From Myxococcaceae bacterium (lineage in GTDB: Bacteria; Myxococcota; Myxococcia; Myxococcales; Myxococcaceae): 64,000 nt of DNA. Shown in pieces: positions 1 to 12,424 of this stretch (position 1 is its first letter; every line of letters begins with the position of its first letter). The notes under the pieces were generated by a model. The model worked only from the letters and a program-made list of their open reading frames with translations, was not told the origin of the DNA and ran no database searches. The translations under genes and the position numbers were made by a program. Location of the stretch: contig JAEUJQ010000032.1 in assembly GCA_016793095.1 (NCBI GenBank), positions 124,001 through 188,000 on the forward strand. The letters run 5' to 3'.

Positions 1-580
1 GGTGCGGCTCCTGCGGACACAGCAGCACGCACGACATGCAGTCCTCACAGCCACCGCCACCGAAGCGGGGGCGCAGCTCGAGCGGCGCGTTGGTGCGCAG
101 CGCGGTGATGATGACGCGCGGGCCGAACACGGGGTGCACCAGCAGGCCGAAGGGGCTGCGGTTTCCGAGCCCGGCGCGCTCCGCGAGCGCGGGCAGGTTC
201 ACCTTCGGCGAGAGTGGGTCGAGCGGCTCGGCCGTGGAGCCGTCGCGCCGGAGAATGCGCGCGAGCTGCGCCAGGAACGTCTTCGCCCTCGAGAAGGCCA
301 CCGGGTCGAAGCCCGTCGTGCGCCAGCGGTGGACGAAGACGACCAGCCCGTCGGCCACGCCAGCGTCGTCGGCCTCCCGTGCGATGAAGTCTGATGCCGA
401 GCCGGGCGGTGTGCGGCGGCGCAGGAACGGCGCCTGGAGGAGCTCGCCGGGGGCCTTCGTGAGCAGCAGCAGCCCCGGCATCAGGGTGCCGAAGAAGCGG
501 ATCCGCTCCTCGTCGGTGGAAGCGGCCTTGAAGTCGATGTGCGGCCGCGTCGGGAGCCGTGGGTTCGGTCTGCGCGCCAT
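1..580 (-). CDS. QueG-like 4Fe-4S protein (partial, runs off left edge)
   Basis: An open frame starts with ATG at 580 and is still open at base 1, so only about 193 N-terminal residues are visible. The last visible part has the cluster motif CEDCMSCVLLCP, a CxxCxxCxxxCP 4Fe-4S ligand set. It is preceded by a segment (ERAGLGNRSPFGLLVHPVFGPR) laid out like the region before the clusters of epoxyqueuosine reductase QueG and related reductive-dehalogenase-like proteins. The family reduces substrates in the cytoplasm; whether this one acts on epoxyqueuosine in tRNA cannot be told without the C-terminus. It diverges from the lipoprotein operon across 91 bp. The reading frame and Fe-S motif are seen directly; the QueG-like assignment is by family resemblance. 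Confidence 0.7.
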   Translation of the reverse strand, partial: MARRPNPRLPTRPHIDFKAASTDEERIRFFGTLMPGLLLLTKAPGELLQAPFLRRRTPPGSASDFIAREADDAGVADGLVVFVHRWRTTGFDPVAFSRAKTFLAQLARILRRDGSTAEPLDPLSPKVNLPALAERAGLGNRSPFGLLVHPVFGPRVIITALRTNAPLELRPRFGGGGCEDCMSCVLLCPQEPH

Positions 581-671
581 GGCCCTTCGAGCCCCTCGTC
601 CCCACGGGAGGTTCAACGCGGGCGGAACCGCTGAGCGCAGGCGGGGCCGAGTCGGGTAATGTCGCTGGCTC

Positions 672-2638
672 ATGTGCACCTCGGCCGTCCGCGGGCTGAC
701 GCTCGCGTTCCTCGTCTTCGCAGGGTGCCGGCAGTCCTCGGTGAAGCAGGTCGAGCCCGAGCTGGGCCTCGGCGCCCCCACGCTGGACTTCGGAGTGCGG
801 AAGGTGGGCGTGGAGGCCACCGCCAGCGTCGAGCTGCTCGCGCGCACCCAGGCCGACGTCACGCTGGCGGCTACGCTCGCGGGCGACCCGGACTTCGTGG
901 TGAGCCCGCCCCCGTCGCTCGCCGGGCTCGAGGTGCTGCCTCTCTCGGTGCGCTTCACGCCCGTCCGCACCGGCCCCCGCTCGGCGGTGCTGACGCTCAC
1001 CTCGAACGACCCGCGCAACCCATCCCAGACACTCACCCTCTCCGGCGTCGGCGCCGAGCCTCAGCTCGAGGTGACGGCCGGCTGTGACGCCGGCGCCTCG
1101 TGCACCGCCGTCGTCACCGCCTCGCCCCTCGCCATCGACTTCGGCGAGGAGCCACTGCTGCGCCGGCTGCCGCTCGAGGTCGCCGCCCTGCCCTTCGTCA
1201 CGGTGCGCAACACCGGCGAGGTGCCCGCGACCGTCGGCGCGGCGGTGAGCGGCCCACACGCGATGGCCTTCATGCCCGTGACGGCGCTGCCGATGGAGCT
1301 CGGGCCCGGCGCCTCGGCCACCCTGCCCCTGCGCTTCGTGCCGCCGCAGCAGGCGAGCACGCCCTTCACCGCTACCCTCGAGGTGACGAGCGACGCGCCC
1401 GCCACGAGGACGACTCGCGTGGCGCTCACCGGACGCGCGCGCCCGAACCTGCCCCCGCGCGTGTGCCTCAACGTGAGCGAGGTGCTGCCGCCCGGCGGGC
1501 TCCTGGTGTCGTACGGGGCCGAGGCCGACTGGGCGCCGCTCCGGGCCCCGCCTGCGGGCGGGTACGACTTCACGACGACGCGACCGATTCCCCCACGGGC
1601 CGTCATCACCCTGAGCGCGCACTCGCCCGGCCCCGCCCAGGCCTGCACGAGCGACCCGGAGGACGGCCGCATTCTGCTCACCTACCAGTGGACGAACGTG
1701 TCGTGGCCGGCAGGGGCGCCCGCGCCCGCGCTCGCCGGCGACCAGGGCCCGCTCCTGCGCCTCGCCGCGGTCGCCACCGGCGACTACGTGGTGCGCCTCG
1801 AGGTGCGCGACGCCCAGGGCAACGCGTCGTCGACGACGGCGAGGTTCCGCGTCGAGGTGCGCAACGACCTCGTGGTGCAGCTCTCGTGGAGCGGCGACGG
1901 CGGCAACCAGGGCGCCGACCTCGACCTGCACCTCGTGCGGCCGGGAGGGGCCCCCTTCGGCGCGCGCTCCTCCGGCGGCGCCGTGGTGTCCGATGACGTG
2001 AGCGGCTTCACGGTGAGCGGCGCGCTGCTCGACGCCGGGCTGTCGCTCGACTGGGGCCTGCCCGGCTCCGCCGACGACCCGCGCCTCAACGTCGATGACT
2101 CCGGTGACGGGCCCCTCGTCGAGAACGTCTCGCTCGACGGGCCGGCCAACGGCTGCACCGCGAGCCCCTGCCGCTACGGCGTCTTCGTGCACGCCTTCCG
2201 CGACGCGCGCGCGCTGGCGGTGGCGCCGGCGTGCACGGTGGCCGGCTGCCTCGACGGCGAGGCGTGTGGCTGCGCCGCCGACGCGCGGTGCGTCGCCGAC
2301 GCCGCGCCCAGGGACGGCGGAGCGAGCGGCGCGGGCCACTGCCGCCCGGCCGTCGACGTCGAGGTGCGCGTCTTCGTCCGCGGCGCGGCCGTGGCCACGC
2401 TGCCGGTGAGCCCCGACGCGCTCCGCCTCGCCGCCCCCTGCCACCTCGTGCACGTCGCCGACGTGGACTGGCCGCTCGGCGCGAGCGACGCCGGCGTCGT
2501 CGTTCGCCCCGTCGCCATGCCCACGCCGCGGCGCTTCGGCTGGCGGCCAGCCGGCCCGGCCCCGTCGCTCGCCTGCGCGCCCAACACCCGGCTCACGCTG
2601 CCCGCCGGCCAGTCGCCCTGGTTCTCCGAGGAGCCCCG

Positions 2639-2642
<4 letters not shown>
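672..2642 (+). CDS. Lipoprotein with anchor-D (ASPM/HYDIN-like) domains
   Basis: 656 residues, starting with a lipoprotein signal peptide whose lipobox ends at Cys19 (LVFAGC). Two immunoglobulin-like domains of the choice-of-anchor-D type follow at about residues 30-130 and 150-255, each with the LDFG / LTSNDP...LSGVG pattern. A PKD-like stretch covers about 260-395. A later domain (about 398-520) carries GADLDLHLVRPGG and YGVFVHAF, like secreted proteins annotated YfaP-type. The product is probably an outer-membrane or periplasmic adhesin or scaffold; no catalytic residues were seen. Its stop overlaps the next start as ATGA, so the two lipoproteins are very likely co-translated. Confidence 0.8.
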
Positions 2643-5632
<2,990 letters not shown>

Positions 5633-5647
5633 CGGCGGTCGCCGCCG
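5633..5647 (+). terminator. GC hairpin after the lipoprotein operon
   Basis: Directly after the stop there is a perfect inverted repeat, CGGCGG-TCG-CCGCCG. No T tract follows, so intrinsic termination is only possible; it may instead protect the 3' end. Confidence 0.3.
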
Positions 5648-5681
5648 AGCGCGAGGCGCAGGGCGTGGGGCGACGGCGCGC

Positions 5682-5691
5682 CCGAACGGTC
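5682..5691 (+). promoter_or_regulatory. CCGAACGGTC motif upstream of the Rpn gene
   Basis: The 10-mer CCGAACGGTC lies about 150 bp before the Rpn start and recurs inside the palindrome at 12403-12416, upstream of the ElbD-like gene. TetR-family operators often have an ACCG-NN-CGGT core. A shared regulator is only a guess, as no TetR gene is in the window. Confidence 0.2.
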
Positions 5692-5843
5692 GGCGCGATG
5701 AGATTCTCGCGCGGCGGGAACGGGACTGGGCCGACCGCCCGGTCTCTGCGTGTGGACGCGGGCTCGCGTACTCAACCCCGCGAAGGCCTGTGAGTGAGGC
5801 CGCCGGCATCGTTCCTGCTCTGCACGACGCGCAGGGGACACCG

Positions 5844-6908
5844 ATGACGTCGCGCAGCTCGAGGTACCAGTCTCACCACGACAGCCTGTTCCGGGCGGCC
5901 TTCTCGCGCCCCGAGGCGCTGCGCACCGAGGCCACCGCGCTGCTCGACCCGGGCCTCGTGCGCAGCCTCGACCTCTCGCGCGCCGAGGTGCTGCAGACGC
6001 GCTTCGTCGATGAGTCCCTCGGCGCATCCGAGAGCGACGCGACCTTCCGCGTCCCGCACCACGGCCGCCCGACGTTCTTCTACGTGCTGCTCGAGCACCA
6101 GCGCCGCAACGACGCGCTCATGCCCTGGCGCCTCCTGCGCTACATGACGAACGTGTGGATGACGCTGCTGGGCCGCGAGCCCGCCGTCACCCGCCTGCCG
6201 ATGCTGGTGCCGATGGTGTTGTCGAACGTTCCGGGCGGCTGGACGGGGCCCCGGCGGCTGCGCGACGTGCTCGACGTCGCGCCCGACGAGCACGCGCTGG
6301 TGGAGCGGCTCATGCCCGACTTCGAGTTCGTGCTCGACGACCTCGCCCTGCAGACGACCGACGCGCTGTACCGCCGCGACGGGCCGCCCTTCACCCGCTT
6401 CGCCCTGTGGATGCTCGCCGCCTCGTCCAATGCAGAGCGCGTGCTGGACGAGGCCTCGCGCTGGACCGACGTGGCCGCGCACCTGCGCGGGGAGGCCCCT
6501 GATGACCACCGCCGCGCCCTCTTGTATCTTCGGAGGACCGTGACGATGTCGGACAAGCAGTGGAAGAAGATCAGGAAGCTCTTCTGGATGGGGCCCGAGA
6601 CCCGCGAGGTGACCCCCGAGGACATCGCCTACGCCGGCCTCGAAGAGGAGCGCGCAGCCGCCCGCGCGAAGGGCCTCGAGGAAGGGCGTGCAGCCGGACA
6701 GGCCCAGGGCCTTCAGAAGGGCCTCCAGAAGGGGCTCCAGCAGGGGCTCGAGGCGCAGCGCGCGCTGGTGAAGGACCTGCTGGTCGCCCGCTTCGGGAGG
6801 GTGCCGAAGACGGTCGCTGTGAGGTTGAAGAAGGCCGACGGGCACACGCTCCGCCGCTGCGCGAAGCGCATCATCACCGCAAAGCGCGCGAGCGACGTCT
6901 TCGCCTGA
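5844..6908 (+). CDS. Rpn-family recombination-promoting nuclease (PD-(D/E)XK)
   Basis: 354 residues from ATG 5844, chosen because GGGGAC precedes it at good spacing and family members begin close to the HHDSLFR motif. An in-frame GTG at 5790 would add 18 residues. The PD-(D/E)XK core is visible: Asp13 in the N-terminal helix, Asp65 in SDATFRV, and Glu84 with Gln86 in LLEHQ. The C-terminal quarter has the repeated GLxxGLxxG / KGLQKGLQQG pattern common in Rpn (Transposase_31, DUF4351-type) proteins. RpnA-type proteins are Mg/Ca-dependent DNA endonucleases that promote RecA-independent recombination. It is convergent with the epimerase gene, only 3 bp separating the two stops. Confidence 0.85.
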   Translation: MTSRSSRYQSHHDSLFRAAFSRPEALRTEATALLDPGLVRSLDLSRAEVLQTRFVDESLGASESDATFRVPHHGRPTFFYVLLEHQRRNDALMPWRLLRYMTNVWMTLLGREPAVTRLPMLVPMVLSNVPGGWTGPRRLRDVLDVAPDEHALVERLMPDFEFVLDDLALQTTDALYRRDGPPFTRFALWMLAASSNAERVLDEASRWTDVAAHLRGEAPDDHRRALLYLRRTVTMSDKQWKKIRKLFWMGPETREVTPEDIAYAGLEEERAAARAKGLEEGRAAGQAQGLQKGLQKGLQQGLEAQRALVKDLLVARFGRVPKTVAVRLKKADGHTLRRCAKRIITAKRASDVFA

Positions 6909-6911
6909 CCG

Positions 6912-7943
6912 TCAGCGCCCCTCGCGCTTGTCGGAGAGCTCGCCCTTGAGGCCGGGCAGCGCGTTCGGCGGCAGCTTGCCCATGACGTACTGCACGGTGT
7001 CGTGGAGCGTCTCGTACGGGTCCCTCGCCGAGAACCCCAGCTCACGCTCGGCCTTCGCGGAGTCGCACCAGAACCAGTGCTCGCCCACCTCGACCTCCTG
7101 CGGGTCGAGCGTCACCCCGGTGCCACGCCACTTCGCGAGCGCCTCGAGGGCATAGGCGCCGAAGATGTTGAGCTCCTTCGGCAGCGTCACCCGGGGCGCG
7201 GGCACGCCGGTGAGGCGCTCGAGGCGCTTGAAGAAGTCGTGCATCGACAGGTTCACGCCCATGAGGTGCCGCCCGTACGGCTCGCCCTTCGTGAGCGCCG
7301 CCACCGCCGCCTGCGCCACGTCGCGCGCGTCGACGAAGCACATGCCCCCGCCCGGCATCGCGGGGATGTCGCGCTGCAGGAACTTCACCACCGTCCACGT
7401 CGAGCTGAGCCGATCGTCGCCCGGGCCCATGAGCAGCGACGGGTTCAGCACCACCAGCGGCAGGCCGTTCTTCTTGCAGAGCTCGAGGGTGAGCTTCTCC
7501 TCGTAGATCTTCGACATGTAGTACGGCCACCGGCCCACCACCTCGATGGGGTAGTCGTCGGCCTCGGTGCCCACGCGCTCGGTCTTCGAGACGGCGATGG
7601 TGCCCGACGTCGAGGCCAGCACCACGCGCGGCTTCTGGCCCGACGCGATGAGCTCCTTCAGCAGCTCGCGCGTCGCGTCGACGTGCAGCTCGTACATCTT
7701 CCGGCTGTCTTCGTTCTTGAACGAGACGAGGCCGGCGAGGTGCACGAGCGCGTCGATGCCTCCGACCGCCTGCTTCACGGCCGCCCGGTCCTTCAGGTCG
7801 GCCTGCAGGTACTCGACGCGGCCCGCCCACGCCGCCGGGGGCTTCGTGCGGCCGAGGCAGCGCACCTGGTGGCCCGCCTCGAGGAGCAACGGCACGAGGT
7901 GCGTGCCGAGGAACCCGGTGCCACCCGTCACGAGGATCTTCAC
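6912..7943 (-). CDS. NAD-dependent epimerase/dehydratase coupled to the ElbD-like gene
   Basis: 343-residue extended SDR. It begins with GTG at 7943, with AAAGGAC upstream, and that start overlaps the TGA of the upstream megaenzyme by 4 bp. The nucleotide-binding motif is VTGGTGFLGTH at the N-terminus. The active-site Ser region (LASTSGTIAVS) and YYMSK supply the catalytic Ser/Tyr/Lys set. The sequence resembles the dihydroflavonol-reductase/3-beta-HSD-like branch, which often acts on lipid or isoprenoid-like substrates. Its tight coupling to the ElbD-like enzyme suggests a reductive step in the same lipid pathway; it may correspond to the epimerase of the M. xanthus elb cluster, but I cannot verify that. 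Confidence 0.8.
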   Translation of the reverse strand: MKILVTGGTGFLGTHLVPLLLEAGHQVRCLGRTKPPAAWAGRVEYLQADLKDRAAVKQAVGGIDALVHLAGLVSFKNEDSRKMYELHVDATRELLKELIASGQKPRVVLASTSGTIAVSKTERVGTEADDYPIEVVGRWPYYMSKIYEEKLTLELCKKNGLPLVVLNPSLLMGPGDDRLSSTWTVVKFLQRDIPAMPGGGMCFVDARDVAQAAVAALTKGEPYGRHLMGVNLSMHDFFKRLERLTGVPAPRVTLPKELNIFGAYALEALAKWRGTGVTLDPQEVEVGEHWFWCDSAKAERELGFSARDPYETLHDTVQYVMGKLPPNALPGLKGELSDKREGR

Positions 7944-10900
7944 GGCTTCGTCCTTTCGGCGCGCGACGGAATCGCCGGCAGCGGCAGCAGCTCGGGCCGC
8001 ACCGCCCGGCCCTGCGAGAGCGCGCGCACCGACTCCTCGGCCAGCTTCGTCGCGATGCGGTAGCTCTCGCTCTTCGCCAGGCCCTTCGCCTTCGCGCGCA
8101 GGTCGTCGATGAGAATGGGAGGCCCGATGCGCACCTCGAGCTTCTCGAACTTCGGCCACCAGGCGCCCTTCGGCAGCGCGTCGAAGGTGCCCTTCAGGTA
8201 CAGCGGCAGAATGTCGACGCCGAAGGTGAGCGCGAGGTAGCCCGTGGTGGGCTTGAACTCCATCAGCTCGCCGTTCGGCGACCGCGTGCCCTCGGGGAAG
8301 ATGAGCAGGTTGAAGCCCTGGGTGAGCGACTCGCCCGCCAGCCGCAGCGACTCGCGCAGGCTGCCCTGCCGGTCCATGGGGATGAGGTTGGTGAAGTTCT
8401 CGAAGTAGGCCCGCTTCCACGAGGTGTCGAAGAAGTAGTCGCGCGCCGCGAGCGCCACCAGCCGCTCCCCCTGCTCGGCGAGCGCGATCTTGACGAGGCC
8501 CATGTCGAGGTGGCTCGCGTGGTTCGCGACGACGAGGAAGTTGCGGTTCTGGGGCACGAAGGCCTTGCCGGTCACCTCGACGTCGAACAGCCCGCCGTAG
8601 ATCGACCGCTGCCCCAGGGTGAGGGCCTGGCGCCCCACCGCCGCGAGCGGCCCCGGCAGATCGAGCTCGAGCGCGTCGCTCTTCACCGGCGCCTCGGCGT
8701 CCTTCACCGAGAGCTCCTTCGCGCCCTTCGGCTTGCGGCCCGCGGCGGCCACCACCTTGCGGAGGTCGTCCACGGTCTGGATCTTCGTGAGGTCGCTGAT
8801 GGCCGAGGTCGGCACGCCGGCCTGCTCGAGCGCGGTGCCCAGCTCGGTCAGCATGAGCGAGTCGAGCCCGAGGTCCACCTGCAGGCGCGAGTCGTTGCGG
8901 ATCTCGGCGGCCGGCTTCTGCACGACGTCGGCGATGACCTGCACGAGCCAGTCGGTGCTCTCCTCGGCGGCGGCGTGCTTCGCCTTCTCGGCGGTGTGCA
9001 CGAGCTTCTCGAGGCGCACGAGCTCCTTCACCACCTGCGGGCGCTTCACCTTGCGCGTCGAGGTGCGCGGCAGCTCGCCGTCCCAGAAGCGCAAGACCTT
9101 GATGCGGCGGAAGAAGGGCTCGTCGGCGGCGACGCGGCGGAAGTGCTCCTCGAGCTCCTTCTTCACCTCCTCGCGCGGGCGCTCCTTGTAGTCGGGCACG
9201 CAGAGGCAGGCGACCTTCTCGCCGCCGTGCTCGTCGGGCAGCCCCACCACCGAGAGCTCCTTCACGTGCGCGTGCGCGCCGTAGAGGTCCTCGAGCTCGT
9301 CCGGGTACACGTTCTTCCCGTTGGCGTCGATGATGACGTCCTTCTTGCGGCCGACCAGCGTCAGGTTGCCGTCACGGTCGAGCCGGCCGAGGTCGCCGGT
9401 GTGCAGCCAGCCGCTCTTCAGCACCGCGTCGGTCGACTCGCGGTCCTGGAAGTAGCCGGCCATCACGTTCGGGCCCTTCGCGATGACCTCGCCGATGCCG
9501 TCGGCGTCGGGCTCGTCGATGCGCAGCTCGATGCCCGGCAGCGCCTTGCCCACCGAGTTCGGCAGGCGCTTGTTGCCCGCGTTGGTGACGGTGAGCACCG
9601 GCGCCGCCTCGGTCAGGCCGTAGCCCTCGTTGAGCGTGAAGCCCAGCGCGTGGAAGGCCTTGTGCACGTCGTCGGAGAGCGCCGAGCCGCCGCTGATCAT
9701 GAACTTCAGGCGGCCACCGAACTTCCGGTGCACCGGCCAGAAGAGCAGCTTGCCGAGGTTCAAGCCGCGGTGGTTGCGCAGCTCGGCGTTCACGCTCATC
9801 AGCACCTTGAGGCCCTCTTCGACGAGGCGCGGGCGGGCGGCGAACTCCTGCGTCACCTTCTTGTGGAAGAGCTGCCAGAGCGCAGGCACACCCACCATGC
9901 CGGTGATGTTGCCGCCCTCGAGCACGTCGCCGATGCGGTCGGCGGTCAGCTCGTCGAGGTACGAGATCTCGGCGCCCCGCGAGAACGGCGTGAGGAAGCC
10001 GGCCGAGAACTCGAAGGTGTGGTGCAGCGGCAGCACGGACAAGACGCCATCGCCGAGGCCGATGTCGAAGGCGCCAGCGAGCTTGGCGACGAGCGAGGTG
10101 AAGTTGCGGTGCGTCAGCACCACGCCCTTGGGCACGCCCGTGGTGCCCGAGGTGAAGATGAGCGAGGCGACGTCGTCGGGTGAGGCCGAGCGCTTCACGT
10201 TCCCCTGCCCGTCGGGCTTCGACGGATCTCCGGCCAGCGCCTCGGCGAGCAGCACCACCCGCGTCGCGAGGCCCGCGTCGGCGAGCGCCTTCTCGAGGCC
10301 GGTGCGCTTGCCGAGCAGCTCTTCGGAGACGAGCAGCACCTTCGCGTCGGCGCGGCGCGCGATGTTGACGAGCTCGGGCTCCGACAGCTCCTTGTCCACC
10401 GGCACGCAGGTGGCGCCCGCGCGCAGGATGCCGAAGAACGAGATGGGCCACTCGGGCCGGTTCTCGGACAGGAGCATGACGCGCTCTTGCGGCTTGAGGC
10501 CGTGGGCGAGCAGGAAGCTGCCGACGCGTCCGGCGTAGCGGTGCGCCTCGCCGAAGGTGAAGCGGCTCTCGTCGTCGCCCTCGTGGAAGCGGAAGGCCAC
10601 GCGGTGGCGCCAGTCATGCACCGTCGCCTCGAACAGCTCGAGGAGGTCGCGGTACGCCGGGAGCACCTTGCGCTTCTGGGTCTCTTCGTCGAGGCCGGGG
10701 AAGACCCACTTCTCGAGCCCGGGGATGTGGGTCTCGAGGAAGTACTCGCGCCAGTCGATGGTCTCGGGGCTCCAGGCGATCTTCGCGCGATCGTGCGCAG
10801 GCATGTCCACGTAGAGCGAGCGGGTGTTGTCGCACCGGAAGACGAAGCGGTTCGACCAGATGAAGGGCAGGAAGAGGTCGACGATGAGGTTCAGCCGATC

Positions 10901-12346
10901 GGCGTCGTCGGCCACGTCCTCGAGCTTCTCCTTCGCCTGCTCGAGCATGGCGGTCAGCTTCGGCGCGCCCCAGGTGGGCTTCTGCTCGTCGATGAACTTC
11001 GAGAGCCAGCGCGCGCTCTTCGTGATCATCGGCGTCGAGAGCGAGTCGAAGCGCAGCTTCGAGGTGGCGGTGGCCTCGTTCCGGCTCTTGAGCTCGTTGA
11101 GCCACGAGTTGCCGCTCTTCTTCTGACGCCAATGCTCGCGGGTGTAGAGGCCGACGAGCTCGGTGGAGCGGGCCGCGATGAAGGGCGAGGTGTCGCCGGT
11201 GGCCTGTTGGTAGACGCGGCGCTCGGCGGTGCGCAGCTGCTGGGCGGTGATGGCGATGAGGCTGCCCGCGACCTGATCGACGGGGATCATGTCGAGGATC
11301 TTGTCGAACGCGGTCGGCAAGATGCTGCGGCTCTTCATGAGCGCGTAGATCATCGGCGCCGAGGTGGTGAAGCCCTCGTTCCAGCCGGGGAACGGGTAGC
11401 GCTGCGCCGACTCGACGATGCTGGGGCGGACGATGGCGTAGCGGAGGCCCGGCGTCTGCGCGATGACCTGCTCGCCGAGCGACTTCGTGTACGTGTAGGT
11501 GTTGGGCCAGCCCCAGTGCTTGGCGCGGTCCATGCCGGCCTCGACGAGGCGCATGGTGAGCCACAGCTTGCGCTCGCGGCCGACGGCGAGGCGCAGGGCC
11601 TTCTCGTCGGTGGCGTCACGGCCCTCGGACTCGAGGCGCTCGATGGCGCGGGTGCGGAACTCGCTGGCCAGCGCCTTGTCATCGGCCTGCTCGCGCAGGC
11701 GCGCGACGGTCTTCTCGCAGTCGGCGAGCTCCTGCTCGATGGAGAAGTCGCGCCCGTCGAGCTCGCCGCGGCGGGGGAAGTAGCCGACGACGTCTTCGTC
11801 TTCGAAGACGAGGCCCGAGCGGTTGCCCGCGACGAACGCGGTGGACATGTGCACGAGCGGCACGTCCCAGAAGAGGCACGCCTCGACGAGGTACTTCACG
11901 CCGTGGGTGTTGACGTTGAGGCCGACCTCGAGCGACGGGTTGAACGAGACGAGGCCCGCGCAGTTGATGACGACGTCGATCTTCCCCTTGAGCGCCCGCG
12001 CGGGCGCCTCGTCCATGCCCATCCACGGGTCGGTGATGTCGCCGTCGAGGATGGTGCACTTCGTCTGCAGCCACGCGATGGACTCGGCCTCGCCGCCGAA
12101 CTTCGTGCGCAGCGGCTCGAAGGGCTCGCTGGTGGCGACCTTGTCGTAGAAGCGCGTCTTCGCGTCCTTCGAGCTGCCCTTGCGGACGAGCACGTACACG
12201 TGGGCGAGCTCGTCGCCGTAGTGGTGCAGCAGCATCGACAGCGACACCTTGCCGACGAAGCCCGTGGCGCCGGCGAAGAGCACGCGCTTGCCGGTGAGGG
12301 TCTTCGTGACGTCGAGGGGGCCCAGTGGGGAGGACGGTGCGGCCAT
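7940..12346 (-). CDS. elbD: Four-domain acyl reductase / AMP-ligase / carrier / PlsC enzyme (ElbD-like)
   Basis: 1468 residues. Domains in order: (1) fatty acyl reductase-type Rossmann domain, FAGATGFVGK at about residue 22 and YTYTK near 285, followed at about 430-545 by a segment like the C-terminal (sterile) domain of fatty acyl-CoA reductases; (2) acyl-adenylating ligase, about 560-1120, with SGTTGVPKG near 730 and HTGDLGRL; (3) phosphopantetheine carrier with Ser in GLDSLML near 1162; (4) PlsC acyltransferase with NHASHLD near 1277 and FPEGTRS near 1352. This order matches what I recall of myxobacterial ElbD, the multifunctional enzyme of fatty-acid-derived ether lipids, which affects fruiting and sporulation. 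The domains are directly visible; the ElbD identity is from architecture. Confidence 0.75.
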   Translation of the reverse strand: MAAPSSPLGPLDVTKTLTGKRVLFAGATGFVGKVSLSMLLHHYGDELAHVYVLVRKGSSKDAKTRFYDKVATSEPFEPLRTKFGGEAESIAWLQTKCTILDGDITDPWMGMDEAPARALKGKIDVVINCAGLVSFNPSLEVGLNVNTHGVKYLVEACLFWDVPLVHMSTAFVAGNRSGLVFEDEDVVGYFPRRGELDGRDFSIEQELADCEKTVARLREQADDKALASEFRTRAIERLESEGRDATDEKALRLAVGRERKLWLTMRLVEAGMDRAKHWGWPNTYTYTKSLGEQVIAQTPGLRYAIVRPSIVESAQRYPFPGWNEGFTTSAPMIYALMKSRSILPTAFDKILDMIPVDQVAGSLIAITAQQLRTAERRVYQQATGDTSPFIAARSTELVGLYTREHWRQKKSGNSWLNELKSRNEATATSKLRFDSLSTPMITKSARWLSKFIDEQKPTWGAPKLTAMLEQAKEKLEDVADDADRLNLIVDLFLPFIWSNRFVFRCDNTRSLYVDMPAHDRAKIAWSPETIDWREYFLETHIPGLEKWVFPGLDEETQKRKVLPAYRDLLELFEATVHDWRHRVAFRFHEGDDESRFTFGEAHRYAGRVGSFLLAHGLKPQERVMLLSENRPEWPISFFGILRAGATCVPVDKELSEPELVNIARRADAKVLLVSEELLGKRTGLEKALADAGLATRVVLLAEALAGDPSKPDGQGNVKRSASPDDVASLIFTSGTTGVPKGVVLTHRNFTSLVAKLAGAFDIGLGDGVLSVLPLHHTFEFSAGFLTPFSRGAEISYLDELTADRIGDVLEGGNITGMVGVPALWQLFHKKVTQEFAARPRLVEEGLKVLMSVNAELRNHRGLNLGKLLFWPVHRKFGGRLKFMISGGSALSDDVHKAFHALGFTLNEGYGLTEAAPVLTVTNAGNKRLPNSVGKALPGIELRIDEPDADGIGEVIAKGPNVMAGYFQDRESTDAVLKSGWLHTGDLGRLDRDGNLTLVGRKKDVIIDANGKNVYPDELEDLYGAHAHVKELSVVGLPDEHGGEKVACLCVPDYKERPREEVKKELEEHFRRVAADEPFFRRIKVLRFWDGELPRTSTRKVKRPQVVKELVRLEKLVHTAEKAKHAAAEESTDWLVQVIADVVQKPAAEIRNDSRLQVDLGLDSLMLTELGTALEQAGVPTSAISDLTKIQTVDDLRKVVAAAGRKPKGAKELSVKDAEAPVKSDALELDLPGPLAAVGRQALTLGQRSIYGGLFDVEVTGKAFVPQNRNFLVVANHASHLDMGLVKIALAEQGERLVALAARDYFFDTSWKRAYFENFTNLIPMDRQGSLRESLRLAGESLTQGFNLLIFPEGTRSPNGELMEFKPTTGYLALTFGVDILPLYLKGTFDALPKGAWWPKFEKLEVRIGPPILIDDLRAKAKGLAKSESYRIATKLAEESVRALSQGRAVRPELLPLPAIPSRAERTKP

Positions 12347-12402
12347 GGGGCGTGCGTGTAGCAGATGGACGGGCCCTGAGAACCGGATCGCGCGGGGACC
12401 GT

Positions 12403-12416
12403 GACCGAACGGTCAG
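12403..12416 (-). promoter_or_regulatory. Operator-like palindrome upstream of the ElbD-like gene
   Basis: TGACCG-AA-CGGTCA is a perfect 6+2+6 inverted repeat 57 bp upstream of the start at 12346. Its shape is like TetR-family operators. It lies between the vapC stop and the ElbD-like start, where that operon's promoter should be. Confidence 0.4.
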
Positions 12417-12424
12417 CGGAGGGC

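Noticed and set aside
45-2453. Long minus-strand open frame (802 codons) opposite the first lipoprotein
   Set aside because: It is an Arg/Ala/His-rich antisense shadow of the plus-strand lipoprotein, a common artefact in GC-rich DNA; the plus strand has a signal peptide and domain motifs.
8510-10183. Long plus-strand frame opposite the ElbD-like gene
   Set aside because: Shadow frame; the minus strand holds a continuous, motif-complete megaenzyme.
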